A DNA stretch of 64,000 bases from Pelodera strongyloides (lineage: Eukaryota > Nematoda > Chromadorea > Rhabditida > Rhabditidae). A program made the translations under genes and the position numbers. Shown piece after piece: positions 35,282 through 47,258 of the stretch; the stretch's first letter is position 1, and each line of letters begins with the position of its first letter. The notes below the pieces were generated by a model that did not search any database, was not told the origin of the DNA, and worked only from the letters and a program-made list of their open reading frames with translations. The stretch is taken from the NCBI GenBank assembly GCA_036852015.1, contig JAANDG010000195.1:170868-234867 (forward strand). The letters run 5' to 3'.

Positions 35282-38200
35282 AAGATAAGGGAGCCCAGAG
35301 CGGTTACGAAGAAAAGTTCCTATAAAACTTGTTTGCAATTCCGGTACAGAACGGAGCATATACATATAGTTCTATACAGTTATGCGTACTTTTTAAACCC
35401 TGGACATACTAGTTTTACATTGGAAATTTGCATAGATTTCAAGTCATTTATGAGTAATTTGCATATCCTTAAGGTGACTAATTACTGTAGCCTCTTGACT
35501 TCCGCCGAGCCGCGCGAGTTAACTCTAGCTGCGAATTGGCAAACAAACATACATGCACTTGAGGAAATGAGTAATGTCATTGTCATTGTCAAAGAGATAA
35601 TTGTCATTTGGCGGTAATTCAAAAAAGCAATTATCACCTACATAACATAGTGGACAAAGAGAAATAAATGATTTCGGAAAGCACTCTAAGGTTACCGCAA
35701 AATGTTATGGGTATAAGTACAAGGACTAGCATACTCAGATGCGAATGAGAGTTTCACCATTTTGAAAATAAATAAAGAAAGATCAATAGACAAACCGATT
35801 TTCACACATTTTCAGACATTATCAAATCACACGAATTATCTATTACTTATGTGAAGCGGTTGCTTTAGGCTTATAAAGTTGTAGGCTTATGAAGTTACAA
35901 CTAGTTATTTGGAGGTGGATAATATACCATATACATCTGTCCTGTTATCTATGAAGTATGATTAAGTTGTTACGTCATTTAATATTTCTTAATTTTCCAC
36001 CTTTTGAAGGTGATTCTGTGGTTCAAATGTACAGTTTCGTGTACCAACAGATTACTGATTACTAAGCTTATACTTATAGTAGCAACGACCAATGCTAAAC
36101 AATTCTTAACTATACACTAAAATCACATCACAGTATCTAGACAAACTCTCCTCCTAATCTATATTTACAAACAGAAACGCGTGCGTATTAGTTTAAAGTG
36201 ACGAGTTGAACTACATCAAAATGAGTCTTCTTTCTCGCGCCGACGCCGCGCGGTCTCTTTCTTTACACGCGTTTTTCCAACTAAAAACAAACGATCTCAC
36301 GCGTGGTTGACAAAAAAAACTTTCTTTATATACAACTCTCAATCGAGTATGAGGAAATGTACAAGGGAAAGGGGAAAAGAACAAAAAAAAAGTGAGAGAG
36401 TAGAACAATTGACATTCAAATATCGTAGCGAAAAGATGAGAGAAGCAGAGGAGGGGCAACTTTAGTTATTGTGGTTTGATACTTATTTAACTGTCTTTAC
36501 GTACCTGCTTCTTTGCAAACAAAACAAAAAAAAAGGAAATTTTGCTCCCTGAATTTCCAGAAAGAGAAATGGTATAGTAACATTACATACTTACATACCC
36601 AATACTTAAATCGCGGAATAAATCGAACTTTTGTATGCCTATTTTCGCATGCATTATTTTTGTCACAGTGTTCTATGTATGATGAACATGCCAACTACAG
36701 AGTTATGGTTTGAAATTTCAAAATTGCAACTTTTTAGGGCCTAGCCTAGGCGAAAGCCATCTTTATCTCCAGAGCACACATTGCAACATGTGCAGATGAT
36801 AAATTACGTTTGCTTTTTGATAAATAGGCTTTTCATTCTTGGAAAACATGTTGCAAACTTGAAGGCAGATTGGATTTTTGAAAGTTTGAACATATTTTAA
36901 AATTTGGGGCCTCTGTATGTAGATGTAGTGCACTGCGGTTTTCATATTCATAAGTACAGTAGTTTTAGTTTGTAGTATACACGTAGAAGCCTCCGCATAA
37001 CCAGTATAACTCACTTCCATGGGCCTGTCCCTTTAGCGATTATGTATCATATGATTTGGAGTAGACTCTAAAGCTACGTTTACGTATATAACATTCATTT
37101 ATAAGCTCAAAAAATGTAGCAGTGAGCTGTGTGATCCCTAGCGTGCTGTGAACTACAATAAGTTTTCAAAACTTATTTAAAGGAAGGTATGACTGGTTAT
37201 CAAGTTGTACTGTTGTAATTAGAAATACAGCCAGGAATCGCATGCTATGAACTACAAAAAATCGAAAACGCTACCGCTACTTTATTAAAATAGTCCTTTA
37301 GTAAATTGCTTCCAGGGACTCTGAATTTTTTGTAGTTCGGTGTCTGTCCTACTACATTAGTAAAGAAATTTTTCAGATAATTGGCATGTATTGAGCTTAG
37401 CGGTCAGATCTGAATGCAAGTTATAACTTTGAGTTTCTATATAAGAATATATCTAAGCCAAGGAAACATTTTCTTGCTTCTATTACTTTTGAATTCATTC
37501 TTTTCTCTCAATGTTGACTTTAGAGGGGGTAGTGGGCTTGAGACAAAGGCTTTTGATTGGTTTGTTATTGGATTTCTAGACGCTTTCCAAGGTAATAAAC
37601 GATCCTTATATACGCCTACATTGACACTTTTTTGTGTGTGTTTTTAAAGGGATATTGGTCACATTTTACCAGGACAAGATCATTCCTCCGAATAAAGACG
37701 GATAAAGGAAGCGCAGTCGAGCGAAGCGTGAACGACCTTGTTACGCGAGAAAAAAGAGCGACAACGAGCGAGAAGTTTAAATAGAGGCTCGCTGTCCCTC
37801 AGCGCTTGACTGGTATCGCAACACTGATTTCTGATAGGGTTTCTGGAAGCATAGCGTTGGGGAACAGGTAACGGTTTACGGTTTACGTAGTACAAGCAGG
37901 TAACGGCTTCCATTCAAAGGTAAGTCCCGGACAATCGGTCAAATCGGCCAACAGCTAGAAATTATGTAGACTTTTAAGCTGATCAGGGTTGGCAGGTAGA
38001 CCGTTTCAAATAAAGTAAAGAGACTCGTTGCCCAATCGGTAATTATCAGAATAATTACCAGAAAGGAGCTCAAAATATGTGCCAACTATAACGTTGTCTC
38101 CTTGAACAGACATGCGACACCAAGCGGGACAAGACTATTCAAAGCAACCACTTAGTCACAATTCGAGAAAAGACTCCAATGCATCTTACTTTACTTTGCA

Positions 38201-39184
38201 GCGCATCTTAAATGGTATTGGTATGGGTTGCGATTCAAATCTTATAACTTTTTGTTGCTATACCAATGGATCGATAACAATAACCTAAAGTACCTAACCA
38301 TACCCTCATACCCAAGCAGTCAGTCAACCGTGAAATTACACGTCCTTGTGTTGAATTGCATAAAACAATCAGGGCAATGTTCTCTGGGAATAAACATTGG
38401 TTCACGGTCAACGGCGGGTAGACTTACCCGAGCATTGTTTCAAATCTTGAACTTGATCGTAGAGGATGTCTCCCTGGGGAGAAATAATATTGTGCTCCCC
38501 TCCAGAGGGAGGTAAGGAGTTATTATAAAATATAGACATGATATAATCACTTCACTAGCATGACATGGTTAATGCCTCATGGTTCAATGATTATGCTGCT
38601 TTTGAATTCAATTGAAAACATATTCCTTTTCGAAACTCAAAACGTATCATATACCCCATATGGCCATATTACATATCCCTGAGGTTTTCCTTAAAATTAG
38701 GCAGTTCCCCCCGGCTTATCCAATCTACCCACCCTACGTGAGATATTCTGCCTTGCGTGAAACATCTTGCACCAACAAGAGAAAGCATAATTAAAACACA
38801 ATTTATTCAAGTCACGTTTGTGTTTGGAGCACAAATGAACAAAAAAAGGGTGACACATGTAGGCAAAACTATGTAAAGAAAGGCTAACAACATATACTCA
38901 CCGTGCAGGAAATATAAAACAAAATGCAATACAATTTTTCTATGGCACGAAAAAAATTACTATCCTATGCAAAATGTATAAACTTGATGCCGGTAGCCAG
39001 TAACAGTGACTAGACTAGAACTCGCCACATTATTATAGATATAAAGGGACAAGCAAAACTTCGAATGGCTTGGAGAACCACCCTAGATTTCCCTTAAAAG
39101 TCGTGATAAGAGTGAGGGGCAGATACCGGCTACTGATGAGACCGTTGAATGGAAAAGCATGTAAGAAAATTGATAAGGCCTCGG

Positions 39185-39216
39185 CCTAGGCCTAGGCTTA
39201 GGCTTAGGCTTAGGCC
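39185..39216. repeat. Interstitial TTAGGC tract
   Basis: Three TTAGGC units preceded by CCTAGG variants. A second, more degenerate tract follows at 39600-39640. Confidence 0.8.
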
Positions 39217-40071
39217 AACCCTAGCCATCCCTCCTAGGGAGGACTTTGACTCTGTACAGTGCAATAAGATATCTAATCATTATTAGGTGAGATCATATAA
39301 AACAGAGTCAGTGAGATCAAGCCAAGATATCAGAGATAAAAAAAAGATCAATGAAATTTTAATAAAAAACTATCAATTCTAATCTACCAAACTAAATAGA
39401 TCCTAATAAACATGCATCACAGGGATTAGTACATTAGTGTAGTCAATCGACTAGTAAAAAATAAACAACTTAGTATAAAACTTTCTCTTTAGTACATACT
39501 TACAATTAGTATCGGACATAGTTTAGCCTGTTTGGTACTAGCATCACACATAAACACACTAGAGCTGATCTAGATTGCATGGCACACTGAACTTACAAAT
39601 AGGCTTAGGGTTAGGCTTAGGCTAAGGCTTAGGCTTAAGCTTCCGGCAATTATTAAGGTTATATTTTGGAATTTCCGATTCTTCTCGGAATATAGCGTAA
39701 CGGTAAGGTCAGATTCATAAATAAGATACCGGTCGTAATTTGCTTTCGACTTTTTTCTCTAGACATGGTTTAGACGTAGGCTTGCGCTTGGTTAAGACTT
39801 AGGCATAGGGGATTAGGCTCACTTACGCATAGACCTAGTCCTGAACCGAGGCTTGCGTCTAAGTTTAGGCGTAATTCATTTATCGTCGGAAGCGTAACCT
39901 CCGCGCCTTTACCGGTCGCGGTTGTAAGAAACCGGAAAATGAATTATATTGTAGATGTAGTCCGCGAATGGATTGCAGACATGTACATGTGCCGAGCTCA
40001 GCCTAAAAGGAATTAATTTAAAATAGAGTAAATTTTTTGAACACAAACTTTGAAGTCATAGGTTATAGACT

Positions 40072-40549
40072 TTAAAGGGATAGGTTCACTAGGATTTGCC
40101 ACTTTTTAAATGCTTTCTATTTATAGTATGGCCGAAAACCTTCACAATGCGAAAATTACATACAATTACCTTTTCTCCCCGAGGTGCAGAGCTTGCTCAA
40201 AAAGCTAAACTACCTCGAATTTATAAAACAATTGAAGTACCGCAGTCTAGCTAAATGGGAAATATCATGACAGGGTTGGAGATGCAGATATTGTTGTGAT
40301 ATACAGAGGATGATAAAAGGGCCCTGTATCTTCTAACGTCTCCAGCCCTGCTACGCCATTTCCCACTTACCACGGCTGCGGTACTCCAATTGTTTTATAA
40401 ATTCGAGGTAGTTTAGCTTTTTGAGCAAGCTCTCCTACGTCGGGGAGCAAAGGAAATTTACTGCAATTTTCGCATTTTGACCGTCATAGGTCATATTATC
40501 AATATAAATTATAAAAAAGGTGCAATTCGAGGTGAACCTATCCCTTTAA
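40072..40549. mobile_element. Long foldback element, family C copy 3
   Basis: It opens TTAAAGGGATAGGTTCACT and closes with AGGTGAACCTATCCCTTTAA. Long internal arms also pair: GCTAAACTACCTCGAATTTA at about 40205 with its inverse at about 40400. Termini are of the family C type; the arms are unlike copies 1 and 2. Confidence 0.88.
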
Positions 40550-40908
40550 GAAACACTGTACTGTACATATACAGTATTATACAACCACCGTTGGATAAAG
40601 GCTGATGCAGAGTAACAGATTTATATGTATGATCTTTCTTATTATTTTAAAACCCCGTTATTGAAAACCGTTATTGTGAAAAAGTTGTGATGCTGGCCCC
40701 GCTCGCCGTTTACTTTCCTCCTTATACCAAAACTTAGCCGTTACGTTACGTATGAAGAAAAGTCTCAGGTGTATTAAAAAAAAGCTTCTATTCTATTTGT
40801 ATTTGTGGCTTACCCAGATTATTTATCCATTTCCTTTGTTCTATTATACACTCTTAGGCATTAGCAAACGACAACCAGGGCACATATCCGGAACATTCTT
40901 GCCCTTGT

Positions 40909-43900
40909 TTTATTGTCAGACGTAATAATCGTACTTTACAGGGTTTGCACTGTTCATTTTTTTTTAAGGAAAATAGCAGCAGAGCTCTTTTCACGGGCTT
41001 GTTAGTTGAGGAAACTTTGCTTCATATGTAGGTTGAACCGTTGAACTGATGATACCTTTTTGCGTCGGAATGAACAATTTTAGTTTGTTGTTGATGCACA
41101 TCATAATGATATCCACCAATAAACCGTTATTACTATTAAACCTGAATCTCACATCGTCATCATCTGGATCGTCAGGTTTCCACGAGTATACTGTAGCCGT
41201 TTCTTGAGACGTGCAAAAGTTGCTACAGCTTTCGCCGTCCATCATCTCAGCCGTGGAAACCACAGGACCAGTGATTTCATGGTCGAAAAATCGATCACGA
41301 GATGCATCTTCTGAAATTAGAATATTAAACTCATAGTGGAAAACCATATTGGTGTAACATTTGGTGGTATCGGCTTCCTAACTAATACTGACCATGCTAA
41401 TTCATCTGCAGCACTACGCTACAAAAGTATGTTAATTATTTTTGCGCACTTTATGAAGAATTTCCTATGTATTTACACCTTAGCCCCTCTACCCTGAGTC
41501 ACCTTAGGCCTTAGCCCCCTATCCCAATATTCCATGATTTCAGACCCACAATACCATATCAATTCCCAGATCCCCCAGCTGACTCTCAATAAAACTTGGT
41601 GACGTGATTTTCCGCATTTCCCAACTTATATGTGTCTATTTCCCTGTGTCGGATATTCCAAAAGTCCCCGGTTGACATTTGGCCCGGAAGTGGAGTTTGC
41701 TGGCCGCGAGGGGGAAATCATATATTGCTATGGTTGGGAAGTGAACAAGTGAACCGTGAGGTGCGCGCCCACGCGCCTTATGAGGAACTGCTTAATAGGA
41801 AGGGTGCTGGCAAGCGGGCCATTGGCGTGGTCATTTTTTTGCGGAACACTTTTTGTGCGCGACAAAACGTAGACGTTTTGCAGCCACGGATGCAGTAGGA
41901 CATTAGTGCAACGTTGGAATTCTGCAGACCGTGGTCAAATGCGTTTTCCCAGCAAATGACTAGACGGGACAAATAATAGCACTAGCAAAAGTTTCCGAGG
42001 AATCGAGGACAAAGCATCAGAAAGCGAGGTACACTGCGGACTGACAATAAGAATACACATGACTAGCTGTCCTTGGAGCTACGTCATAACATATATGGTA
42101 GACGGGCAAACACCTCAAGTCACCGCGTCAAGAACGCGGTGAAAGTTCCACAATATACATATGCCAAGGCGTATGAGATGTTCTGCAGAGCTAGTAGCAA
42201 CGTGGGCCGCAAGGTTCAGTGTTTCAAATGATAACTGACCCTAGGCCCTCCATTGGGCCCTATTCTAACACTAATAGATCAACAGGTTGATCTCTTTATG
42301 TAACCCAAAAAAGCTACCTTCGTCGATGCAGAATCCCGCAACAGTATTTTCCTTGCGTCGTAAGTCGCCGGATAGTGATCGGGCCTTCAGAAAACACGTC
42401 CCCTCTTCCTCCCACTCAAATGCCAAACATGAAGCGTCTTCCCGGCATTCGGTAGCACAACCCCTGGAAAATGAATATTTGAGAATTGGGTAGTGTAAGT
42501 GTGTAAGAGTGAAAGTGCGCGGCGCGTCAATGGCTATCGCATCGCTACCATTTAGCCTTTTTCCCTGGTTGGTCTTACTGCTCACTCTCAAATAATCCTC
42601 CCTTCCCCTTATTGGTTAGCTCACCCCTCCTGAGGCCGTATTCACCAACACGCAGGGGGCCCCCTGGCGTCCCCAGGGAGCTAAAGAGAGTGCGAGAGCA
42701 GAAGAGATTCAGAGCGCTTCTGAGCCTAGGGAGGGCTCCCTGTTTGTTGGTGAATACGGCTTTTGTTGGGTATTTACAATATTTCACAATTTGTTCTGCA
42801 ACTAACCCCCCCCCCCCCCCCCCCCCCCCGGAATATGATTACGCATAAGAAAACATTGTGTCCCTGCGCATGACTCTCATTCCGTTTTCTTAATCGCGAA
42901 ATCTTAATTCCGTGACCTTTTCCCGATGTTGCCGATGATATTAATTACTCGCTTTTTTCATTGAAAAGTGACAATTACTTTGGCAATTGCGGAAGTACGT
43001 TTGTTTCTGGCGTGGGTGACGCGGAACATGCTGTCAATTTTAGAAACATACTTAAATTTATCCCTTTCCCCTTTTCCAGCCTAATTCATCTTCTCTCTCT
43101 CTATCTCTATCTCTATCTCTATCTCTCTATCTCTCTCTCTTTCGCTCTCTCCCTCATTCTCAAAAGCATAATCTTAATTAGAAAAAATGACGGAATATCT
43201 GAACGTCTTCAAGGAATCTGTCACAATTGTCTCGTTTTTCTATACGAGTCCAAAATTGAACATCTCACATCACCTCCTGGGGTCGATTATTACCACGTCT
43301 CTCTCTCTCTCTCTCATGCTTAACAATTTGGTCTTTGTCTGAGAGGGAAGAGAGAAGAGAGAAGACAGACGAGGAGGGGGAGATATGAGATCGTATCAAA
43401 TCCCAAATGTTTTGATAATATTCCGATTTTTTTTGTAAATAGTGGATGCTGAGATGAAAATGAGCAAACAATTTGTCAGCTAGGGGGAACCCCCGCTTAT
43501 AGTCAGCTTAGTTGAGCTGATCATACAACCAGTCAGGAAAAGCCATCACGAGACAGATTTTTAAAAGGTAGACGTCTCACTATGATGAGATATGTCCCCT
43601 TATCTTTATAGTACTTCCGCCCTCCTCAAAGTTGCATAGACAAATCAAAGGGTTCCCGCAAGCTCCACGCTCCCCTACCATTTCAAAGCACAACGCACTA
43701 ATACTATGCACATTTCATGATATAAAATCGCGCAACGTTCACACTCTCCCAAATATCCATAATGGGGTTTGCAAGTATGCCGAAAAATTTGTCTTGGAAA
43801 AATGAGTCTTGGAACGATTTTATAATTTCTCATGTTATATATTCATTCTTAGTTCCAAAGTACGGTACCTCGTGTACATACTTGCAAGGAATTGTTGCAT

Positions 43901-44325
43901 ACTTGCAAACCCCATAAAGCATACATGGAATCGCACTGTATGTTCCGGGCATCCACTTTACAATTTACACATACTTGTGGGATGTTACTCTCCAACGAGT
44001 GACTTCCGCACACCTCTACAGCATCCAAGACATTGAATATGATGCCCTGCTAGACCTTATTTTATTGCACCCCGAATTTACAGGCTCACAGCAAAGGATT
44101 CTGCAGTGTAGCGCAGATTTTATACTAACATACTACGGATATAATATGCTATGTTCTGCTGCCCATGTAACATTTCAAGGAGCTCAATAATAAAAAGGCG
44201 CAAAGTTCACACTCCTTCCACATATAGAGGATCTACGACTTGTCACCTCCGGAAGCGCGTGGGCTCAAGGAGATAAAATCCACCAAAAAGAAACGAAATC
44301 AAATGACATTTGCAAAAGCAAAAGC

Positions 44326-44370
<45 letters not shown>

Positions 44371-44839
44371 GGGGAACGGAGAGAGAGAGAAAAAGAGATG
44401 AGGAGAGGAGAGGTAGATGCAGGACTGTCAAATCCCAATGCCAAATTTAGACTTAAACTTTTAAAATAGAGCTGGGTGCAGCTTACTGAACTGGAAAATA
44501 AGCAGAATACGCTCAAAATGGAGGAAGAGAAAATCAGAAAATTTATATGAAAATTTTCCGATTAATGTTGAACTACTAAAAGCGCTACTAAAAACTATCA
44601 TCTATTTACTAACATCAAAACTCACCTTACAAGCATTTGGTATACAAAAAGTTCACTGTCAGGTCAAAATCCGACTGGAACTTTTTAGCATATCGATTTT
44701 GAGTTTGCAAACAAGGAAATGTGTAAAAACTACAAAATTACCCAAATGAAGAAGAATTCTTACCTCAAGTTCACACTTCGCACCCGTCGGTATTCCCCTC
44801 CATGTATCGTCGTACCGGCTTCCGTCGTAAAACATTTAA
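40909..44839 (-). CDS. PAN/apple-domain protein, 3' part of gene (at least 180 aa)
   Basis: Three minus-strand exons join in phase: 44839-44764, 42463-42318 and 41310-40991 (stop TGA at 40993-40991). AATAAA on the minus strand lies at 40914-40909. The first two exons make one PAN_1 domain: KCFTTEAGTTIHGGEYRRVR, then GCATECREDASCLAFEWEEE, GTCFLKARSLSGDL and FCIDE. The cysteine spacing is typical of this secreted, protein-binding fold. The last exon encodes about 106 residues with a second set of Cys (GESCSNFCTSQETA) and an Asp-rich stretch; it is not a clear second PAN. The first listed exon needs one carried base, so at least one exon lies further right, which I could not find. An ATG in that exon opens a different frame (MFYDGSRYDD...) that does not join the next exon. 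Secretion is presumed from the domain, since the signal peptide was not seen. Confidence 0.72.
42632..42760. mobile_element. Foldback MITE, family A copy 2
   Basis: Inverted ends GAGGCCGTATTCACCAACAC and TTGGTGAATACGGC enclose the AGAGTGCGAGAGCAGAAGAGAT core and CCTAGGGAGGGCTCCCTG. It is in an intron of the PAN-domain gene. Confidence 0.9.
42806..42831. repeat. Poly-C run
   Basis: About 26 consecutive C residues between ACTAA and GGAATATG. The true length is likely uncertain in any assembly. Confidence 0.9.
43091..43150. repeat. CT/CTAT microsatellite
   Basis: TCTCTCTATCTCTATCTC-type repeat in an intron of the PAN-domain gene. A GA repeat at 44331-44400 lies in the same intron. Confidence 0.9.
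43764..43917. mobile_element. Inverted-repeat element, family F copy 2
   Basis: The left end TGGGGTTTGCAAGTATGCCG is mirrored by the right end CATACTTGCAAACCCCATAA. It is related to the elements at 4202-4311 and 51442-51580 by the shared end GGGTTTGCAAGTAT. Confidence 0.7.
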
Positions 44840-45003
44840 CTGAAAGTAGGAAAGAGGTAAGAAACATTGTCATGCATTAGCCGAAGTTTGGTGGAAGCAG
44901 GTGGTAAAACACGTACCCTAATCCTTAGTGATCTGAACTAGGAAACTAATCTCATAGGTTACTAAAGAGCACCACTTTTAGTAGTCAACTTTTGTCAAGA
45001 TCT

Positions 45004-45138
45004 GAGGCCGTATTCACCAACACACAGGGAACCCTTCCTCGGTTCACGAGCGCTCTGAATCTCTTCTGCTCTCGCACTCTCTACGCACTCTTTAGCTCTC
45101 TGGGGAGGCTAGGGAGGGCTGTTGGTGAATACGGCTTC
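45004..45138. mobile_element. Foldback MITE, family A copy 3
   Basis: Starts GAGGCCGTATTCACCAACAC and ends GTTGGTGAATACGGCTTC. Its core is in the opposite orientation to copy 2 (ATCTCTTCTGCTCTCGCACT). Confidence 0.9.
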
Positions 45139-46011
45139 AGGTCTCTACTTATGTTCGCATCCGCATCTAGCGATATAAGACACGGTATTAACTACGCAAC
45201 ACTACGAACTACACAAACACCATAAACTACAGACTGCAACACGACTACAAGAAAAAGAAAGAAAGAAGGGAAACTGCGACCTACCGGTGGGACTGAGGAC
45301 AGCCGGGGCTTCAAAGAAGATCGGATGTGCTTAAAATAACGGAGATCAGTAAGAGAGTTCAGACTAGAAAGTACAAAAAAGGTAGGCAATTCCAAAGCTA
45401 CAAACTATAAGCTACACAATTCTACGGCCCTCAGCCTATCACCGGGAGATCGCCCATCTCGACTTTCCAAATTGAATAAAGTCTCGGGTTGAATACAGTA
45501 ATCGATAAATAAAACAAGAAGTTAGACCCATAAAACGACATACATAAAACAGTAATGGACAGGCCCAAAGAAGTATTATACATGCGTCGAAACATAATTT
45601 GGAACAACGACGCTAGGTCTATACAATCACATGCGAGTGACAAAACTACTTTGCTTACGTATCATCAACAAATTATTATTATTAGAATGAATATTAAGCT
45701 TACAAACATGTCATGGGTCTGTCCTTATAAATGTAACTCTGAAGGAGTTTACCTGCGGACGCGCTGGCCTGATGTACAAAAGTGAGTGCGATTATAATTG
45801 AATAAAAATGATGAAGTAGAGGGGAAAGGTGCGTCCTCACTGAATTCATTGAGCTATTGGAAAGCATTTATCTGAAATATAAAGCGTATAGGTATAATAA
45901 AACGATGCCGGTAAATCGTTTTAAGCACAATGTTCTGACAAGAAACACTACCAGTGGGCATGGCATACCTAAATACTGCAAATTGTGCTAGACATTGCGA
46001 TATGGGACTCT

Positions 46012-46132
46012 GAGGCCGTATTCACCAACACGCAGGGAGCCCTCCCTGGCCTCCATCCACAGGGAGCTAAGAGAGATTCAGAGCGCGCGTGAGCCTAGGG
46101 AGGACTCCCTGTGTGTTGGTGAATACGGCCTC
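46012..46132. mobile_element. Foldback MITE, family A copy 4
   Basis: Perfect inverted termini, GAGGCCGTATTCACCAACAC and GTGTTGGTGAATACGGCCTC, with a shortened core. This is the best preserved pair of ends in the window. Confidence 0.92.
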
Positions 46133-47140
46133 TGATCAGAGACATATTACATAGTACTATGACATGACTGGGCATTCAGCTCTAAGACAACAAGAATGGC
46201 TGAACTAGGCATCGGAATATATGAACTCCAAATTAGCCGCACCTTTTCATGGGACAACACGGTGGGGGCGGAGACACGGTTACATAGCCGAGCTCTATAA
46301 AGTCATCTAACTTCCTTTATTAAAAAAGCTGGATTCCAAGATCATAGCAAGAAGCTGCTCAAAAAGGGACCAGCGTTCAGCGATCATAAAGTTAAATAAT
46401 AAACTTTAACAAGTATAACTCTAGGTGTATGAGTATGATCCCTGTTTTAATTAAGCTAAATAATCAAGTAAATACATATTATGGAAAAAAAATTGGAACA
46501 TTGTTTTTTGTCAATCCCAATGATCACCATATAAGCACACTTAAAGTAGGAAGTAGCAATAAACAACATTTAATGGAACTGAAATTTTTCTAGGATTTAA
46601 ATTATAATCCGCGGGGTGTGGAACACAAATAGGCAAAATTATTTTTCTTGGTGTTTTTTCATGTGGTCTACAATAAATCCTTATTATTATTATTATTAAT
46701 TATAAAGGATCGGGTGATGGCTTGAGCCTCTAATCCATGACTGAGAGGGTGTGCATGTTTCAGATTTAAATTCAAGAGTTCCATTTCTAAGAAGCGGTCA
46801 TTAGAAAGCTTTCTGTTTTTTTTTTCCTCCTGAACGGTTTTTCCTCCGTTGGGGCGAGTCGCGGTTTCTTAGGAAATCTATGTTGAATTTCGATGTGGAA
46901 AACCCAGAGGAAACGTGAAACCCGCGCTGAGTGAGCAACATTTGAAAGTGACCCCCCATGATGGTCTATATAGCACATTCTTGTAGATGGTGCCATATAG
47001 CAAAACGTCTCATTTTTTATACCAAGAAGGAACAATGCTAACCAGCAACGTTACGGAAAGAATTGTTCATTTGCCACATACATTTCTTCGTGATATGCGC
47101 ATTTTCAGTGATAAGTTTTATGATGATTTTAATAAATTAT

Positions 47141-47258
47141 CCAGTGACCGTATGCACGAACGCTGGAAATATGCTCCCAGCCTACCAGTGGGAGGTGAGA
47201 GAAACACCGTGATCACACGGAAGGTTCTCAGTCTTCGTGCATACGGCCACCACACTGG
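47141..47258. mobile_element. Foldback element, family E copy 2
   Basis: CCAGTGACCGTATGCACGAA on the left pairs with TTCGTGCATACGGCCACC and CACTGG on the right. The internal CTCCCAGCCTACCAGTGGGA relates it to the element at 3920-4087. Confidence 0.75.

Larger units (their letters stand above)
30899..40908. other. About 10 kb without a recognised gene
   Basis: Content: long GA repeats at 31298-31405 and 35190-35281; a diverged family B arm at 32396-32497 and a compound family B copy at 34199-34435; an AT-rich TATA-type stretch near 33200-33310; one end of a family C element at about 37005-37037; TTAGGC tracts at 39185-39216 and 39600-39640; and a family C element at 40072-40549. I looked for exons with matching phases on both strands and found none that chain. 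A lone exon-like frame at 31950-32118 (minus) is listed separately. Confidence 0.55.

Noticed and set aside
35057..35617. A 186-codon plus-strand frame and a 132-codon minus-strand frame over the same place
   Set aside because: Both run through a GA microsatellite that gives endless Arg-Glu or Ser-Leu. There is no splice context or family similarity.
38228..38515. A 95-codon plus-strand frame near a donor-like site
   Set aside because: No acceptor or partner exon with matching phase, and no recognisable domain.
43975..44190. A 71-codon plus-strand frame of balanced composition
   Set aside because: It lies in an intron of the PAN-domain gene on the opposite strand, next to a family F element, with no splice partners.
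44764..44839. ATG-initiated frame MFYDGSRYDD as the start of the PAN-domain protein
   Set aside because: It ends in phase 0 and cannot join exon 42463-42318, whereas the other frame gives a continuous PAN domain with correct cysteine spacing.
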